A stretch of 62,767 bases of DNA from Clostridiales bacterium (lineage in GTDB: Bacteria; Bacillota; Clostridia; Christensenellales; DTU072). A program made the translations under genes and the position numbers. The DNA is taken from NCBI GenBank assembly GCA_012838805.1, contig DUON01000004.1, positions 1-62,767 of the forward strand. Reading direction: 5' to 3'. Position 1 is the stretch's first letter, and each line of letters starts with the position of its first letter. Below are positions 1 through 8,103 of this stretch, in pieces. The notes beneath the pieces are model-generated. The model was not told the origin of the DNA and searched no databases. It saw nothing but the letters and a program-made list of their open reading frames with translations.

Positions 1-9
1 CGTCATACT

Positions 10-111
10 GATTTAGTTCCCTATAATTAATTGGTATGGTATAATGGCATTGACCACCATACGCAAAAACTCGCTGATTTAGTTCCCTATAATTAATTGG
101 TATGGTATAAT
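10..111 (+). CRISPR. Type II-C CRISPR array, leader-distal end (two repeats, one spacer)
   Basis: Two identical 36-nt repeats at 10-45 and 76-111 flank one 30-nt spacer (46-75); the array continues off the left edge. The repeat begins GATTTAGTTCCC and ends TGGTATGGTATAAT. The tracrRNA anti-repeat near 4942-4980 is complementary to the repeat read on the + strand, so crRNA is transcribed rightward and 111 is the last repeat. A 30-nt spacer and 36-nt repeat are usual for type II. The array converges on the cas operon, and a terminator separates them. Confidence 0.93.
37..45 (+). promoter_or_regulatory. Repeat-embedded extended -10 element
   Basis: The last nine bases of the repeat read TGGTATAAT, a perfect extended -10 (TGN followed by TATAAT); the second repeat has it at 103-111. 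Transcription would start about 7 nt downstream, inside the spacer, leaving about 24 nt of guide. Repeat-borne promoters of this kind are known from type II-C arrays of Neisseria and Campylobacter. No good -35 is seen, which extended -10 promoters tolerate. Confidence 0.7.
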
Positions 112-112
112 A

Positions 113-141
113 GAGGAAACTAAATCACGGCAATATTGCCT
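113..141 (+). other. Inverted partial repeat plus small hairpin after the last CRISPR repeat
   Basis: Bases 113-126 (GAGGAAACTAAATC) are the reverse complement of the first 14 bases of the repeat, except for one internal mismatch and the outermost base. They are followed by a perfect palindrome (GGCAATATTGCC, 129-140) and then by a terminator hairpin. Together with repeat 76-111 this gives spacer, repeat, anti-repeat, nexus-like hairpin and terminator on one strand. It could be a tracr-like relic, a single-guide-like RNA or only a stem capping the array transcript. Confidence 0.5.
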
Positions 142-180
142 AAAAAAAGTACGATTCTCATAAAAAATCGTACTTTTTTT
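142..180. terminator. Bidirectional intrinsic terminator between CRISPR array and cas operon
   Basis: Inverted arms AAGTACGATT and AATCGTACTT (about 147-175), flanked by A and T runs on both sides, enclose a short AT-rich loop. The structure can end the rightward array transcript and the leftward cas9-cas1-cas2 transcript. Confidence 0.85.
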
Positions 181-264
181 AAGTATTTTCTCATTAATCT
201 TCATTCTATTTTTTTGTTTTTTCGGTTATAAAAAGAAGATTTATTTGGGAAATTTGACTCTTTT

Positions 265-585
265 TTAGAAAAACGATAATTGGTATTCTCTTACTTCCTT
301 TTCTTCTTCTTTTCTTTTCCCAGTTACAATTACCATATCTTGATGTTGTTTTTCTGTAATAGGAAGAATCCTTATACAACCTACTTTTGGTGCCATTTTC
401 TTCACTCGAGACATATATTTATAACAACTTTCTATATTGTGACATACTCTTACATAAACTGAATATTGCATCATATAAAAACCTTCCTTTAATAGGTCGT
501 TTCTAAACCTTGTAGCTTTTCTTCTTTGGCTCATTGTTTTGACAGGTAAATCAAAAAAAACAAATATTCTCATAAATCTACTCAT
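265..585 (-). CDS. cas2: CRISPR-associated endoribonuclease/integrase subunit Cas2
   Basis: A 106-residue protein of normal Cas2 size. The N-terminal strand MRIFVFFDLPV carries the conserved Asp of the ferredoxin-like fold, followed by the R-K-ATRFRNDLLKEGF helix and MMQYSVYVR strand typical of type II Cas2. With Cas1 it forms the integrase that inserts new spacers. It is the last gene of cas9-cas1-cas2 and overlaps the 3' end of cas1 by 8 nt, implying translational coupling. Met5 is a possible alternative start. No csn2 or cas4 follows, consistent with type II-C. Confidence 0.95.
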   Translation of the reverse strand: MSRFMRIFVFFDLPVKTMSQRRKATRFRNDLLKEGFYMMQYSVYVRVCHNIESCYKYMSRVKKMAPKVGCIRILPITEKQHQDMVIVTGKRKEEEKEVREYQLSFF

Positions 586-1477
586 ACCTGTGTACCTTTA
601 ATGGCAATATATCGGGTAATAATAAAAGATCTTGATTGCTTGAGATACTCTTTAACAAACTGGATACCATTATTTCGACAGCATAAGACAAAGCATACTT
701 TTGATTGTTTATTGTTACATCGCAATTTAATAGGTTGTATATTTGCCTTTTAATATTTGAAGTAAGCTCTTTTTGTATACCATAATCGATGCTGCAAGAG
801 AATAAATCCACTACGGGTCGGAAAGGCTCTATCAAATCGTCAGCAAGATTAAATGGATTGAAGTTATTTGAATGAAATATTCCAATACATGGTTCAAACC
901 CTACAATAGCGATATTACGAGCTATTAAACCTCTAATTATTGTATAACCATAATTGAGAATTGAGTTTATTAAAATATTTTGCGTCCTTGAGAATTCGTC
1001 GCCATAAAGAGATCTGAAATAGATATTTGCAGCAAGAGCTTCGACATTTGTCTTATCGTTTGATTGTACTTTTTTGCTGAGCTCAATTAACTTATCCGCT
1101 TGAAGTCTATTTTGATATTCTAAGACCTTGGCTTGATTCTTTATTTTTTGTATAACAATCTTTTGCCATAATCTCTTTTTCAAAGGTTTTGGAATATTAA
1201 TTTGTTTTTGTAAAGTGGACAGCTTTCTGTAATATGAGTTATACGGAATAAGATAACCGCTCGGTATATGCTTATCGTCGCACACATAAATAACACATTT
1301 CTTTTCAATAAGTTTGCTTAAAGCAAAAGAGGATATAAGGCATTCTCTACTCTCAATAAGCAATGAATTTATATCCTCAATTGGTAATTTAATCTCTTTC
1401 TCGCCTCTAACGACAAGCTTATTGTTTTTAATAGTAATTTTAGCAGGGTTAGAGACAAGCATATTAATATACGGCAT
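578..1477 (-). CDS. cas1: CRISPR-associated integrase Cas1 (type II)
   Basis: A 299-residue protein matching type II Cas1 in length and layout. It has an N-terminal beta domain (residues 1 to about 85, including IEDINSLLIES), then an alpha-helical catalytic domain containing NYGYTIIRGLIAR and the FEPCIGIFHSNNFNPFNLADDLIEPFRP segment, which holds the metal-binding His and Asp/Glu residues. It is the catalytic subunit of spacer integration with Cas2. An AAAGGG Shine-Dalgarno precedes the ATG. It lies 19 nt downstream of cas9, in one operon. Confidence 0.96.
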   Translation of the reverse strand: MPYINMLVSNPAKITIKNNKLVVRGEKEIKLPIEDINSLLIESRECLISSFALSKLIEKKCVIYVCDDKHIPSGYLIPYNSYYRKLSTLQKQINIPKPLKKRLWQKIVIQKIKNQAKVLEYQNRLQADKLIELSKKVQSNDKTNVEALAANIYFRSLYGDEFSRTQNILINSILNYGYTIIRGLIARNIAIVGFEPCIGIFHSNNFNPFNLADDLIEPFRPVVDLFSCSIDYGIQKELTSNIKRQIYNLLNCDVTINNQKYALSYAVEIMVSSLLKSISSNQDLLLLPDILPLKVHRYE

Positions 1478-1496
1478 CCTTTTCCCTTTTTAATTT

Positions 1497-4400
1497 TTAC
1501 CTTAAAGGTTTTCTCTTTTCATATTTATCGATTATTCTAACCCTTCCCAATAAGTCGATATGACATTTTTTTAATTCGTCAAATCCCATGAAACACACTT
1601 CTCCTATAAAACTATTATCATGATTACAAACACTTGATGCACCATTTCTTCTATTTATACTAACATAATATAAATACTCTTCTTTAATAGTAATCTTTTC
1701 TGTTTTTTTGTCTTTATTGAGTTTGTTAGCAACGCTTTTCATATTAAAGCCCTTATCTTTTCGAGCATAGACAAGCTCATACGGATACAGACTGAAACAG
1801 AATTGATAATTTTCATCTATTTCCGGCCATTCTTCATAAGGTTTATTTGCTTTTATAGCTTTATTAGGCAATCTATTCTTATAATAGTCTAAAACATAAA
1901 CGGGAACCATATAGAATTTATTGTCTTTTTTGAAAATATCCACTCTTATTTGTGAATCATTGGCTGCACTGCTTTTATTATGGTTTTTTAATTCTTGCAA
2001 GGACTTCTTATGTTCTATTTTTACTTTACGGATAATGTTTCCAGACGTGCCGTCTTTTTTTGGTTTATAAATCGGTTCAATAAATGCCTTCTTTGCGTCA
2101 CCATTGTGCTCTATTAATCGCTTCTTTAGTGCGTTATATGTAGGCCAATCACTTTCTTTTTTAAAATAGCCTTCTATTTCTCCATTTTTATCCAATTTAA
2201 TATTTTTTATATCCGTTCTTATTACATATACACCTTCGGTATTCTTATATTTAGCGCTATAAATTTTATCTTCGAAGATTTTGCCTTTTTTCTTATATTT
2301 TGCCATTCTACTGACAAATACCCTATTTATTCCCCTTATATCCTCATGAGTATAACCCGATTTTATTAATTCATCTATATAACATTCTTTTAACGGGTCT
2401 CCGAACAACCTTATTATTAACTCTTTTCTAAAGTTTGGATACGGAGAAGGAAACTTCTCAGAATAACGATCAAAAAATTCTTCCCTAGTTAATATTTCAC
2501 CAGTCTCAAAATCTATGAATTCTTTAGCATAAGGGTTCTCTAATTTTTGAAAGAATGTAGTTACTTTTTTTATCATGCTTCTCGTTGTACAGGCTATTAC
2601 AACAGCGTCTTGAGCATGATGCAAATCTCCTTTTTCTCTTATTTTACTTAACCCCCAACGCGTCCTTAAAAATGATGTCACGCTTCCGTTAACGGGATTC
2701 ACTGGGCTCTTTCTAAACTTTTTGGATTCTTCAAAATAGAGATTGTCTCTTATAAGATTTTTTATCAATTTAGTAATATATCTGGTGTCAGCAAGTGCTC
2801 TCTCTTGCATCGCTAAAGCGTCTTGCTCGGTAAAGTTTTTATTTAACAAATAACTTTTTTTCTTTTTGTTCTTTATATAATTCTCAGCAAACGCTTCAAG
2901 TTCAGAAAAATCTCTTCCAATTGACTTGTAGTATTCGTATGGAGTCATGTTCTTTTTTGCTTGATTTTCCGTCTTAAAAACAAGAACTTTATTGACATTG
3001 CTATTGTTACTGCTTCTGCTATAAGGTATTATATGGTCTACTTCTGTATAGCCCTCTTCAAATACTCTGCTCGGGTCTATCTTCTTTAACGAATATGCAC
3101 ATATACCTTGTTGTTCCAAGAAAAGTTTCCATTTCAAAAAATCAATACCTACAGCATTAGGCTTTATTTCTCTTACAGCTTTTTTAATACTCTCATTATA
3201 TTCCCTGTTTTCCTCTTGCATTCTCCTTATTTCATTTCTCTCTTCAAAGCTCTTTGCCATTTCTCGTGATAATTCAATCATAATCGCTTGAGGCGAACCA
3301 TATTCCCTAATAATCGCATTAAGTACCTTTATTGTTTGAGAAACGCTCCTTCTGACAACGGGATTAGGAATATCCATTACCTGTTCGTATACCTCTTTAG
3401 TGTTGAGGAATTTGGTTTTATTCCCCATTTTTTGCGCTCTAAAATCATATCCCGCAGCCTCACATGCCTTATCATAAGTATATCCGTATTTTTCCATTTG
3501 TTCGTTTATCTTTCTCATAGCTTTTAATGACAAATGGCCAAATTTTTCAAATTTTATGTCTTGCAATAAGCTTATTTGTTCTTCGGAGAATGGTCTTATT
3601 AAGGTTTTTTCAATTAAAGCGTTCTTAATTTTCTCATCGCTCTTGTTAAATGCTAAGACCATAGCAATGGCGTCAAGCTCTTCAATTGAGGCGTCACGAA
3701 TTACCTTTTTTATTTTTGCACTATTCTCAAAGTTGCTTATGGCCGCTTTCTCTGGATCTTTATATTCCTTTTTCTTTCTATCATATACACCGTAATTTAA
3801 ATTGCTAAATTGGGCTTCTTCTGTAAGACCTAAAAGGTTCCTCGCTTGAGCGTATGTAAAGCTTTTTACAGATTTAATTTTTTCAATAAGCTTTATTCTT
3901 TGATCCTCTGTCAACGGTTCTCCTATTTTCCCGTATCTTAAACTTATTTTAATATGGTTTATATTATTCAAGGCCCTGAAATATTCAAATGTATAACAAC
4001 CCTTGCTTGCCCTTAATTCATCTTTTTCAAAAGTGCAATTCCCTACCTTAAAGGTACCTCTATATTTGCTGGGTTCGCCTGGACCTTCGTCAAAAGCTCT
4101 TCTTGAAGTTAAAATATTGATATATTCCTCACAAAACTCTTGAGGAAGCTGATTCCCTAGTTCACTTTGTCTTTCAAAGATTGTCTTAACTTCTTCAACA
4201 TTCTCTTCCAGAAGAATTGTTTTGGAATAATCGTTTTCACTATTTCTTATAAGAGGTCTACTTAAAAAGCTTTGTCTTTTATCGCTATAAAATTGTTCTT
4301 GAAAACGGGGGTCTTTATAGAACATTTCCCCAACTGTTCTATATCCATTTTCTATTCTATATGCCTTGTTCTTTTCAAGAGCTTTCAATAATTCTTTTCC

Positions 4401-4865
4401 TTCCTTATCCTGTATGATGTCACTTTTTCTATTGGACTTAAACCCTCTTCTTTTGGCTATGCAAATTAAGATTCTTGCTAAATCCTGATTTCCAATTTTC
4501 TTTTCTAAAGCCAAATATCTCGCTTTGTAGACATCAAAACCAAAGGGATAGTCTGGAGTTGGCATCAAATTTTCTTTATCATAGAGGGAATTTAATTCTT
4601 CTTCTTTCAATAAGCCATACTTTAAGAATAATCTTTTAACTCTATCAATTCTATGCGCCCTTCTTCTTAAGCGCCTTCTTGCTCCTCTAGCTTCCCTTCT
4701 CAATTGGGTCAGCGTTTTTCCATCTTTGGGATTCTCAGCTGCCGAAAAGATTCTTGTTCCAAGATTAATAATCTTAATAGGGTTTTCTTCATGATCATGC
4801 TCTAAAGCAGCCCAACCGACAGAATCAATACCTATATCCAGACCTATCCTATACTTATACTTCAT
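1497..4865 (-). CDS. cas9: CRISPR-associated endonuclease Cas9, type II-C
   Basis: A 1122-residue Cas9 in the size range of compact type II-C enzymes. RuvC-I is at the N terminus (IGLDIGIDSVGWA, Asp10). The arginine-rich bridge helix spans about residues 55-80, RuvC-II has Glu531 in IMIELSRE, HNH has the DHIIPYS motif with His611, and RuvC-III has HHAQDAVV with His750 and Asp753. All nuclease residues are present, so it should cut both DNA strands under dual-RNA guidance. An AGGAGG site 6 nt from the ATG supports the start. Its only visible promoters lie upstream of the tracrRNA, so its mRNA must read through the tracrRNA terminator or be initiated in the same leader. Confidence 0.97.
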   Translation of the reverse strand: MKYKYRIGLDIGIDSVGWAALEHDHEENPIKIINLGTRIFSAAENPKDGKTLTQLRREARGARRRLRRRAHRIDRVKRLFLKYGLLKEEELNSLYDKENLMPTPDYPFGFDVYKARYLALEKKIGNQDLARILICIAKRRGFKSNRKSDIIQDKEGKELLKALEKNKAYRIENGYRTVGEMFYKDPRFQEQFYSDKRQSFLSRPLIRNSENDYSKTILLEENVEEVKTIFERQSELGNQLPQEFCEEYINILTSRRAFDEGPGEPSKYRGTFKVGNCTFEKDELRASKGCYTFEYFRALNNINHIKISLRYGKIGEPLTEDQRIKLIEKIKSVKSFTYAQARNLLGLTEEAQFSNLNYGVYDRKKKEYKDPEKAAISNFENSAKIKKVIRDASIEELDAIAMVLAFNKSDEKIKNALIEKTLIRPFSEEQISLLQDIKFEKFGHLSLKAMRKINEQMEKYGYTYDKACEAAGYDFRAQKMGNKTKFLNTKEVYEQVMDIPNPVVRRSVSQTIKVLNAIIREYGSPQAIMIELSREMAKSFEERNEIRRMQEENREYNESIKKAVREIKPNAVGIDFLKWKLFLEQQGICAYSLKKIDPSRVFEEGYTEVDHIIPYSRSSNNSNVNKVLVFKTENQAKKNMTPYEYYKSIGRDFSELEAFAENYIKNKKKKSYLLNKNFTEQDALAMQERALADTRYITKLIKNLIRDNLYFEESKKFRKSPVNPVNGSVTSFLRTRWGLSKIREKGDLHHAQDAVVIACTTRSMIKKVTTFFQKLENPYAKEFIDFETGEILTREEFFDRYSEKFPSPYPNFRKELIIRLFGDPLKECYIDELIKSGYTHEDIRGINRVFVSRMAKYKKKGKIFEDKIYSAKYKNTEGVYVIRTDIKNIKLDKNGEIEGYFKKESDWPTYNALKKRLIEHNGDAKKAFIEPIYKPKKDGTSGNIIRKVKIEHKKSLQELKNHNKSSAANDSQIRVDIFKKDNKFYMVPVYVLDYYKNRLPNKAIKANKPYEEWPEIDENYQFCFSLYPYELVYARKDKGFNMKSVANKLNKDKKTEKITIKEEYLYYVSINRRNGASSVCNHDNSFIGEVCFMGFDELKKCHIDLLGRVRIIDKYEKRKPLR

Positions 4866-4880
4866 AATTTACCTCCTATA

Positions 4881-4915
4881 AAAGAATGACTCACCTAACA
4901 AATGTTAAGTGAGTC
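4881..4915 (-). terminator. tracrRNA 3' terminator hairpin in the cas9 leader
   Basis: On the minus strand a 12-bp stem (GACTCACTTAAC with GTTAGGTGAGTC, one G-U pair) and ATTT loop span 4888-4915, followed by ATTCTTTT. It ends the tracrRNA just upstream of the cas9 Shine-Dalgarno (4872-4877). The interrupted U tract suggests an imperfect terminator. The 5' arm and loop are complementary to an element at 5000-5015. Confidence 0.8.
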
Positions 4916-4980
4916 AGAGCTTCGGGACTAAGCCCTTAATTTAGAAACCTATAACTAATTGGTATGGTATATAAGTTCCT
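4881..4980 (-). ncRNA. tracrRNA
   Basis: Read on the minus strand, about 4942-4978 pairs with nearly the whole 36-nt CRISPR repeat; the main defects are a 3-nt internal loop (repeat TTC against TTT) and one T-G position. This is the bulged duplex expected of a crRNA:tracrRNA pair. It is followed by TAAGGGCTTAGTCCC, which resembles the nexus of known tracrRNAs (AAGGCTAGTCCG in S. pyogenes), and a terminator hairpin. Predicted length is about 100 nt from the downstream promoter. It lies immediately 5' of cas9 on the same strand. Confidence 0.9.
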
Positions 4981-4986
4981 AATAAT

Positions 4987-5015
4987 AAAATATCATAGAA
5001 CTTAACATTTGTCAA
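4987..5015 (-). promoter_or_regulatory. Promoter P1 for short tracrRNA
   Basis: Minus strand -35 TTGACA (5015-5010), 17-bp spacer and -10 TATTTT (4992-4987). Predicted start is near 4980, exactly at the 5' end of the anti-repeat. Its -35 region is part of the inverted repeat with the tracrRNA terminator, so the P1 transcript lacks that element. Confidence 0.75.
5000..5015 (-). promoter_or_regulatory. Putative antiterminator element for cas9
   Basis: The minus strand sequence TTGACAAATGTTAAGT can pair with ACTTAACATTTGTTAG in the tracrRNA terminator: 13 consecutive Watson-Crick pairs extended to 16 with two G-U pairs. It would be present only in RNA started at the upstream promoter P2. Pairing would destroy 7 of the 12 stem pairs of the terminator. 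The role is inferred. Confidence 0.45.
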
Positions 5016-5029
5016 TAGTGTTTTTCCAA

Positions 5030-5058
5030 ATTATACCAAAAAAATAAAGTTTTTTCAA
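5030..5058 (-). promoter_or_regulatory. Promoter P2 for long tracrRNA/cas9 leader
   Basis: Minus strand -35 TTGAAA (5058-5053), 17-bp spacer, -10 TATAAT (5035-5030) with a TG extension (TGGTATAAT), the same nonamer that ends the CRISPR repeat. Predicted start is near 5023, about 8 nt before the antiterminator element and about 43 nt upstream of the short tracrRNA start. Confidence 0.65.
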
Positions 5059-5211
5059 TAGTAATTCATTTTTATTCATAATATGTTCCATTTTTAGGAC
5101 TTTTTTTCTATCTATTTCATAAAAAACTAAATAAAATCGTGAATTTTTAGAAATCTTAAAGGATTTTTACTTACTATTAGAGTTTCATATTTTAAAAATT
5201 AGTTCATTCGC

Positions 5212-5240
5212 TTGTATATATATTCATAAAGTTGTATAAT
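5212..5240 (+). promoter_or_regulatory. argG promoter with ArgR-box-like operator
   Basis: -35 TTGTAT (5212-5217), 17-bp spacer, -10 TATAAT (5235-5240). The stretch 5212-5229 contains TGTATATATATTCA, which fits the ARG box core TGAATWWWWATTCA with one mismatch and covers the -35 and spacer. The argD promoter carries a near copy (15 of 18 bases). ArgR repression by arginine is inferred. Confidence 0.7.
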
Positions 5241-5273
5241 ATCAGAAAAAATAGGAGAAAAAAGGAGTTCAAA

Positions 5274-6491
5274 ATGAAGGTTGTGCTTGCGTATTCGGGG
5301 GGATTGGATACATCGATTATTATTCCATGGTTGAAAGAGAATTATGAGAACTGCGAAGTTATTGCCATGGCGGCGGATGTGGGACAAGGCGAGGAGCTTT
5401 CTCCGCTTAGGGAAAAAGCCATAAAAAGCGGAGCCAGCAAGATTTATATAGAGGACTTAAAGGAAGAGTTTGTTAAAGAAGCTGTGTTCCCTCTCATAAA
5501 GGCAGGGGCTTTATACGAAGGCAAATACCTTTTGGGCACTTCCATAGCAAGACCCATTATAGCAAAAAGGCTTGTCGAAATCGCCGAAAAAGAGAATGCC
5601 GACGCCATATGCCACGGCTGTACGGGCAAGGGCAATGACCAAGTTAGATTTGAACTAACAATCATGGCTTTGAATCCAAAGCTTAAAATAATCGCCCCGT
5701 GGCGGGACTGGAATATAAAATCAAGGGAAGAAGCGATAGATTATGCAAACTCTAAAGGAATACCCATTCCCGTAACCAAAGAAAGGTCTTATTCCATGGA
5801 TAGAAATCTGCTTCACCTGTCGCATGAGGGACAGGATTTGGAAGACCCGTGGAACGAGAAAAAAGACAACTTGCTCATGATATGCAAGACTCCTGAACAA
5901 GCGCCCGACAAACCCGAATATGTAGAGATCGAATTTGAAAAAGGAATTCCCGTCAAGCTCAACGGTGAAGAGCTGGACGCCGTGGACCTTTTAACAAAAC
6001 TTAATGAGATAGGCGCCAGAAACGCTGTGGGCATTACAGATATGGTCGAAAACCGTCTTGTAGGCATGAAATCAAGAGGCGTTTATGAGACGCCAGGCGG
6101 AACTATTCTTATGAATGCGCATAAGGAGCTTGAAGAGATATGCCTTGACAGAAATACTTCCCACTTCAAGGAAATAGTCGCCAATAAATTCGCCGAGCTT
6201 GCATATGACGGGAATTGGTATACCCCTCTTATGGATTCAATAATGGCTTTTGTAAACGAAACTCAGAGAACGGTCAGCGGAACCGTTGTTATGAAACTTT
6301 ATAAAGGAAACTGCGTTGTCGCCAAGAAAAAGAGCCCCTATTCCCTGCATGATATTGATATCGCCACATTTGGTGAAGACGAAGTGTATGACCAAAAGGA
6401 CAGTCAAGGATTTATTAAGCTCTTTGGTCTTCCATTAAAAGTCAGGGCAATGAAAATAAACGACTATAAGGAAAAATTAATAAAAAACTAA
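5274..6491 (+). CDS. argG: Argininosuccinate synthase
   Basis: A 405-residue protein of normal ArgG length that joins citrulline and aspartate using ATP in the cytosolic arginine pathway. The N-terminal PP-loop AYSGGLDTS (residues 6-14) binds ATP pyrophosphate. Family segments [21 protein letters not shown] and [15 protein letters not shown] are present. The start is the ATG at 5274 because AAGGAG sits 6 nt upstream; the frame is open further upstream but without an initiation signal. argH follows after 12 nt in the same operon. A putative ArgR operator overlaps the promoter. Confidence 0.97.
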   Translation: MKVVLAYSGGLDTSIIIPWLKENYENCEVIAMAADVGQGEELSPLREKAIKSGASKIYIEDLKEEFVKEAVFPLIKAGALYEGKYLLGTSIARPIIAKRLVEIAEKENADAICHGCTGKGNDQVRFELTIMALNPKLKIIAPWRDWNIKSREEAIDYANSKGIPIPVTKERSYSMDRNLLHLSHEGQDLEDPWNEKKDNLLMICKTPEQAPDKPEYVEIEFEKGIPVKLNGEELDAVDLLTKLNEIGARNAVGITDMVENRLVGMKSRGVYETPGGTILMNAHKELEEICLDRNTSHFKEIVANKFAELAYDGNWYTPLMDSIMAFVNETQRTVSGTVVMKLYKGNCVVAKKKSPYSLHDIDIATFGEDEVYDQKDSQGFIKLFGLPLKVRAMKINDYKEKLIKN

Positions 6492-6503
6492 ACGGAGACA
6501 AAA

Positions 6504-7889
6504 ATGTCTAAAATATGGAAAGCACGGTTTGATAAGGATATAGACGAATTAGCCGACGAATTCAACTCATCCCTTCCCGTGGATAAAAAAATGTATGGGC
6601 AGGATATCTTGGCAAGCGCCGCCCATGCCAAAATGCTTGGCAAATGTGGAATTATCCCGACAGAGGACGCCGACAAGATAATAGACGGTCTTAATGAGAT
6701 ACTTGAAGATGTCCAAAAAGGGGCGCTTATTATTCAAGACGCCGAAGATATCCATATGTTTGTGGAACAAGAACTAACTAAGCGCATCGGCGAAGCGGGA
6801 AAAAAGCTCCACACCGCAAGAAGCCGCAACGACCAAGTGGCGACAGACCTTAGGCTTTATGCCAAAGACAGCATAAATGCTATAAAAAAGGAGCTTGTCT
6901 CTTTTATTCAAACTCTTATAGATATCGCCCAAAAAAACATATATACTTATATGCCGGGCTTTACTCATATGCAAAAGGCACAACCCATAACGCTTGCTTT
7001 TCATCTTATGGCGTACGCCAACATGTTCTTTAGGGATTTAAAAAAGTTCAACAACGCTTATGATATTTTGGACGAATGCCCCTTGGGCTCTGGAGCTTTG
7101 AGCGGCACTACCTACCCTATCGATAGAGAATTTACAGCAAAAGAGCTTGGCTTTTCAAGGCTGACCTTAAACGCCATGGACGCCGTAAGCGACAGGGATT
7201 TTGTCGCTGACTTCATTTATAACACTGCGCTGACAATGATTCACCTTTCCAAGCTTGCTGAAGAGGTCATAACTTGGGCGTCTGACGAATACCGCTTTAT
7301 AGAGCTGTCCGACTCTTTCAGCACGGGTTCAAGTATTATGCCACAAAAGAAAAATCCCGATATGGCGGAGCTCACAAGAGGAAAATCCGCAAGAGCGTTA
7401 GGCAACCTCACTTCTATTCTTGCCGTATTAAAAGCACTTCCTCTTGCCTATAATAAGGATTTGCAAGAGGACAAGGAGCTTTTCTTTTCCAACGAAGAAA
7501 TCTTATTGAAAAGCATAAAAATCTTTAATAAAATGCTAAGTACAGCGACCTTTAACAAGGAGAGAATGCTTAAGTCCGCCAAAAGAGGACACTCCAACGC
7601 CACAGATTTTGCCGACTACTTGACAAAAAAAGGAGTGCCTTTTCGTGAAGCCTACCAAATAACAGGAAAATTAGTAAATCATTGCATAAAACAAGATACT
7701 ACCATTGAGGAAATGCCCTTAAGCGAACTAAAAAAGTTCTCTATTCTTGTTGAAGAGGATATTTATCAAAAGATATCCATAAATACCCTTGTCGAACAAA
7801 GAAAGTTCAAAGGCGGTACTTCCCCTGAAGCAGTTGAGTCTTCAATAAAAATACTAAAAGAACATTTGAAGCTAATCAAAATTGATTAA
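6504..7889 (+). CDS. argH: Argininosuccinate lyase
   Basis: A 461-residue member of the fumarase/aspartase superfamily that splits argininosuccinate into arginine and fumarate, the last step of arginine synthesis. It shows HTARSRNDQVATDLRL, the helix GFTHMQKAQPIT and the signature loop GSSIMPQKKNPD (about residues 275-286) bearing the catalytic Ser. The GGAG-type ribosome site lies in the 12-nt gap after argG. Length is normal and no defect is seen. Confidence 0.97.
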   Translation: MSKIWKARFDKDIDELADEFNSSLPVDKKMYGQDILASAAHAKMLGKCGIIPTEDADKIIDGLNEILEDVQKGALIIQDAEDIHMFVEQELTKRIGEAGKKLHTARSRNDQVATDLRLYAKDSINAIKKELVSFIQTLIDIAQKNIYTYMPGFTHMQKAQPITLAFHLMAYANMFFRDLKKFNNAYDILDECPLGSGALSGTTYPIDREFTAKELGFSRLTLNAMDAVSDRDFVADFIYNTALTMIHLSKLAEEVITWASDEYRFIELSDSFSTGSSIMPQKKNPDMAELTRGKSARALGNLTSILAVLKALPLAYNKDLQEDKELFFSNEEILLKSIKIFNKMLSTATFNKERMLKSAKRGHSNATDFADYLTKKGVPFREAYQITGKLVNHCIKQDTTIEEMPLSELKKFSILVEEDIYQKISINTLVEQRKFKGGTSPEAVESSIKILKEHLKLIKID

Positions 7890-7966
7890 AAAATCTTAAC
7901 CTTTTTTCGGGATATAAAACAAGTCAAATTAAGTGTTTTATTAATAAAATAAGACAAAATTTGTTA

Positions 7967-7995
7967 TTGAAATTGAGTTTTGGTTATATTATAAT
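7967..7995 (+). promoter_or_regulatory. Possible + strand promoter downstream of argH
   Basis: TTGAAA (7967-7972), 17-bp spacer, TATAAT (7990-7995). Transcription from about 8002 would run straight into three tandem hairpins without crossing an ORF on this strand. It may drive a short structured RNA or be a chance match in AT-rich DNA. Confidence 0.4.
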
Positions 7996-8005
7996 GTACT
8001 AAAAA

Positions 8006-8099
8006 TGTGGGAAATAAAAAATATTAACCACATCAAAAAGCGGCTAAAAATAATTAAGCCGCATCAAAAAGGTAAGTCGGGCGCTGGTGCCCGACTTAC
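8006..8099 (-). terminator. Three tandem hairpins ending the ABC importer operon
   Basis: Stems at 8072-8082/8089-8099 (11 bp, GTAAGTCGGGC), 8040-8045/8057-8062 (GCGGCT) and 8006-8010/8028-8032 (TGTGG). Read on the minus strand each is followed closely by a T5-6 tract, and the first two by the same CTTTTTGATG, which recurs with a 31-nt period. They form tandem intrinsic terminators for the leftward operon. On the + strand only the strongest hairpin is followed by T4. Confidence 0.75.
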
Positions 8100-8103
8100 A
8101 GTT

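Noticed and set aside
46..75. Self-targeting of the window by the visible spacer
   Set aside because: No matching protospacer was noticed elsewhere in the window by eye; a whole-genome search would be needed.
280..462. Open frame of 60 codons on the + strand over cas2
   Set aside because: Shadow of cas2: hydrophobic, low-complexity translation, no ribosome site, and cas2 on the other strand is clear.
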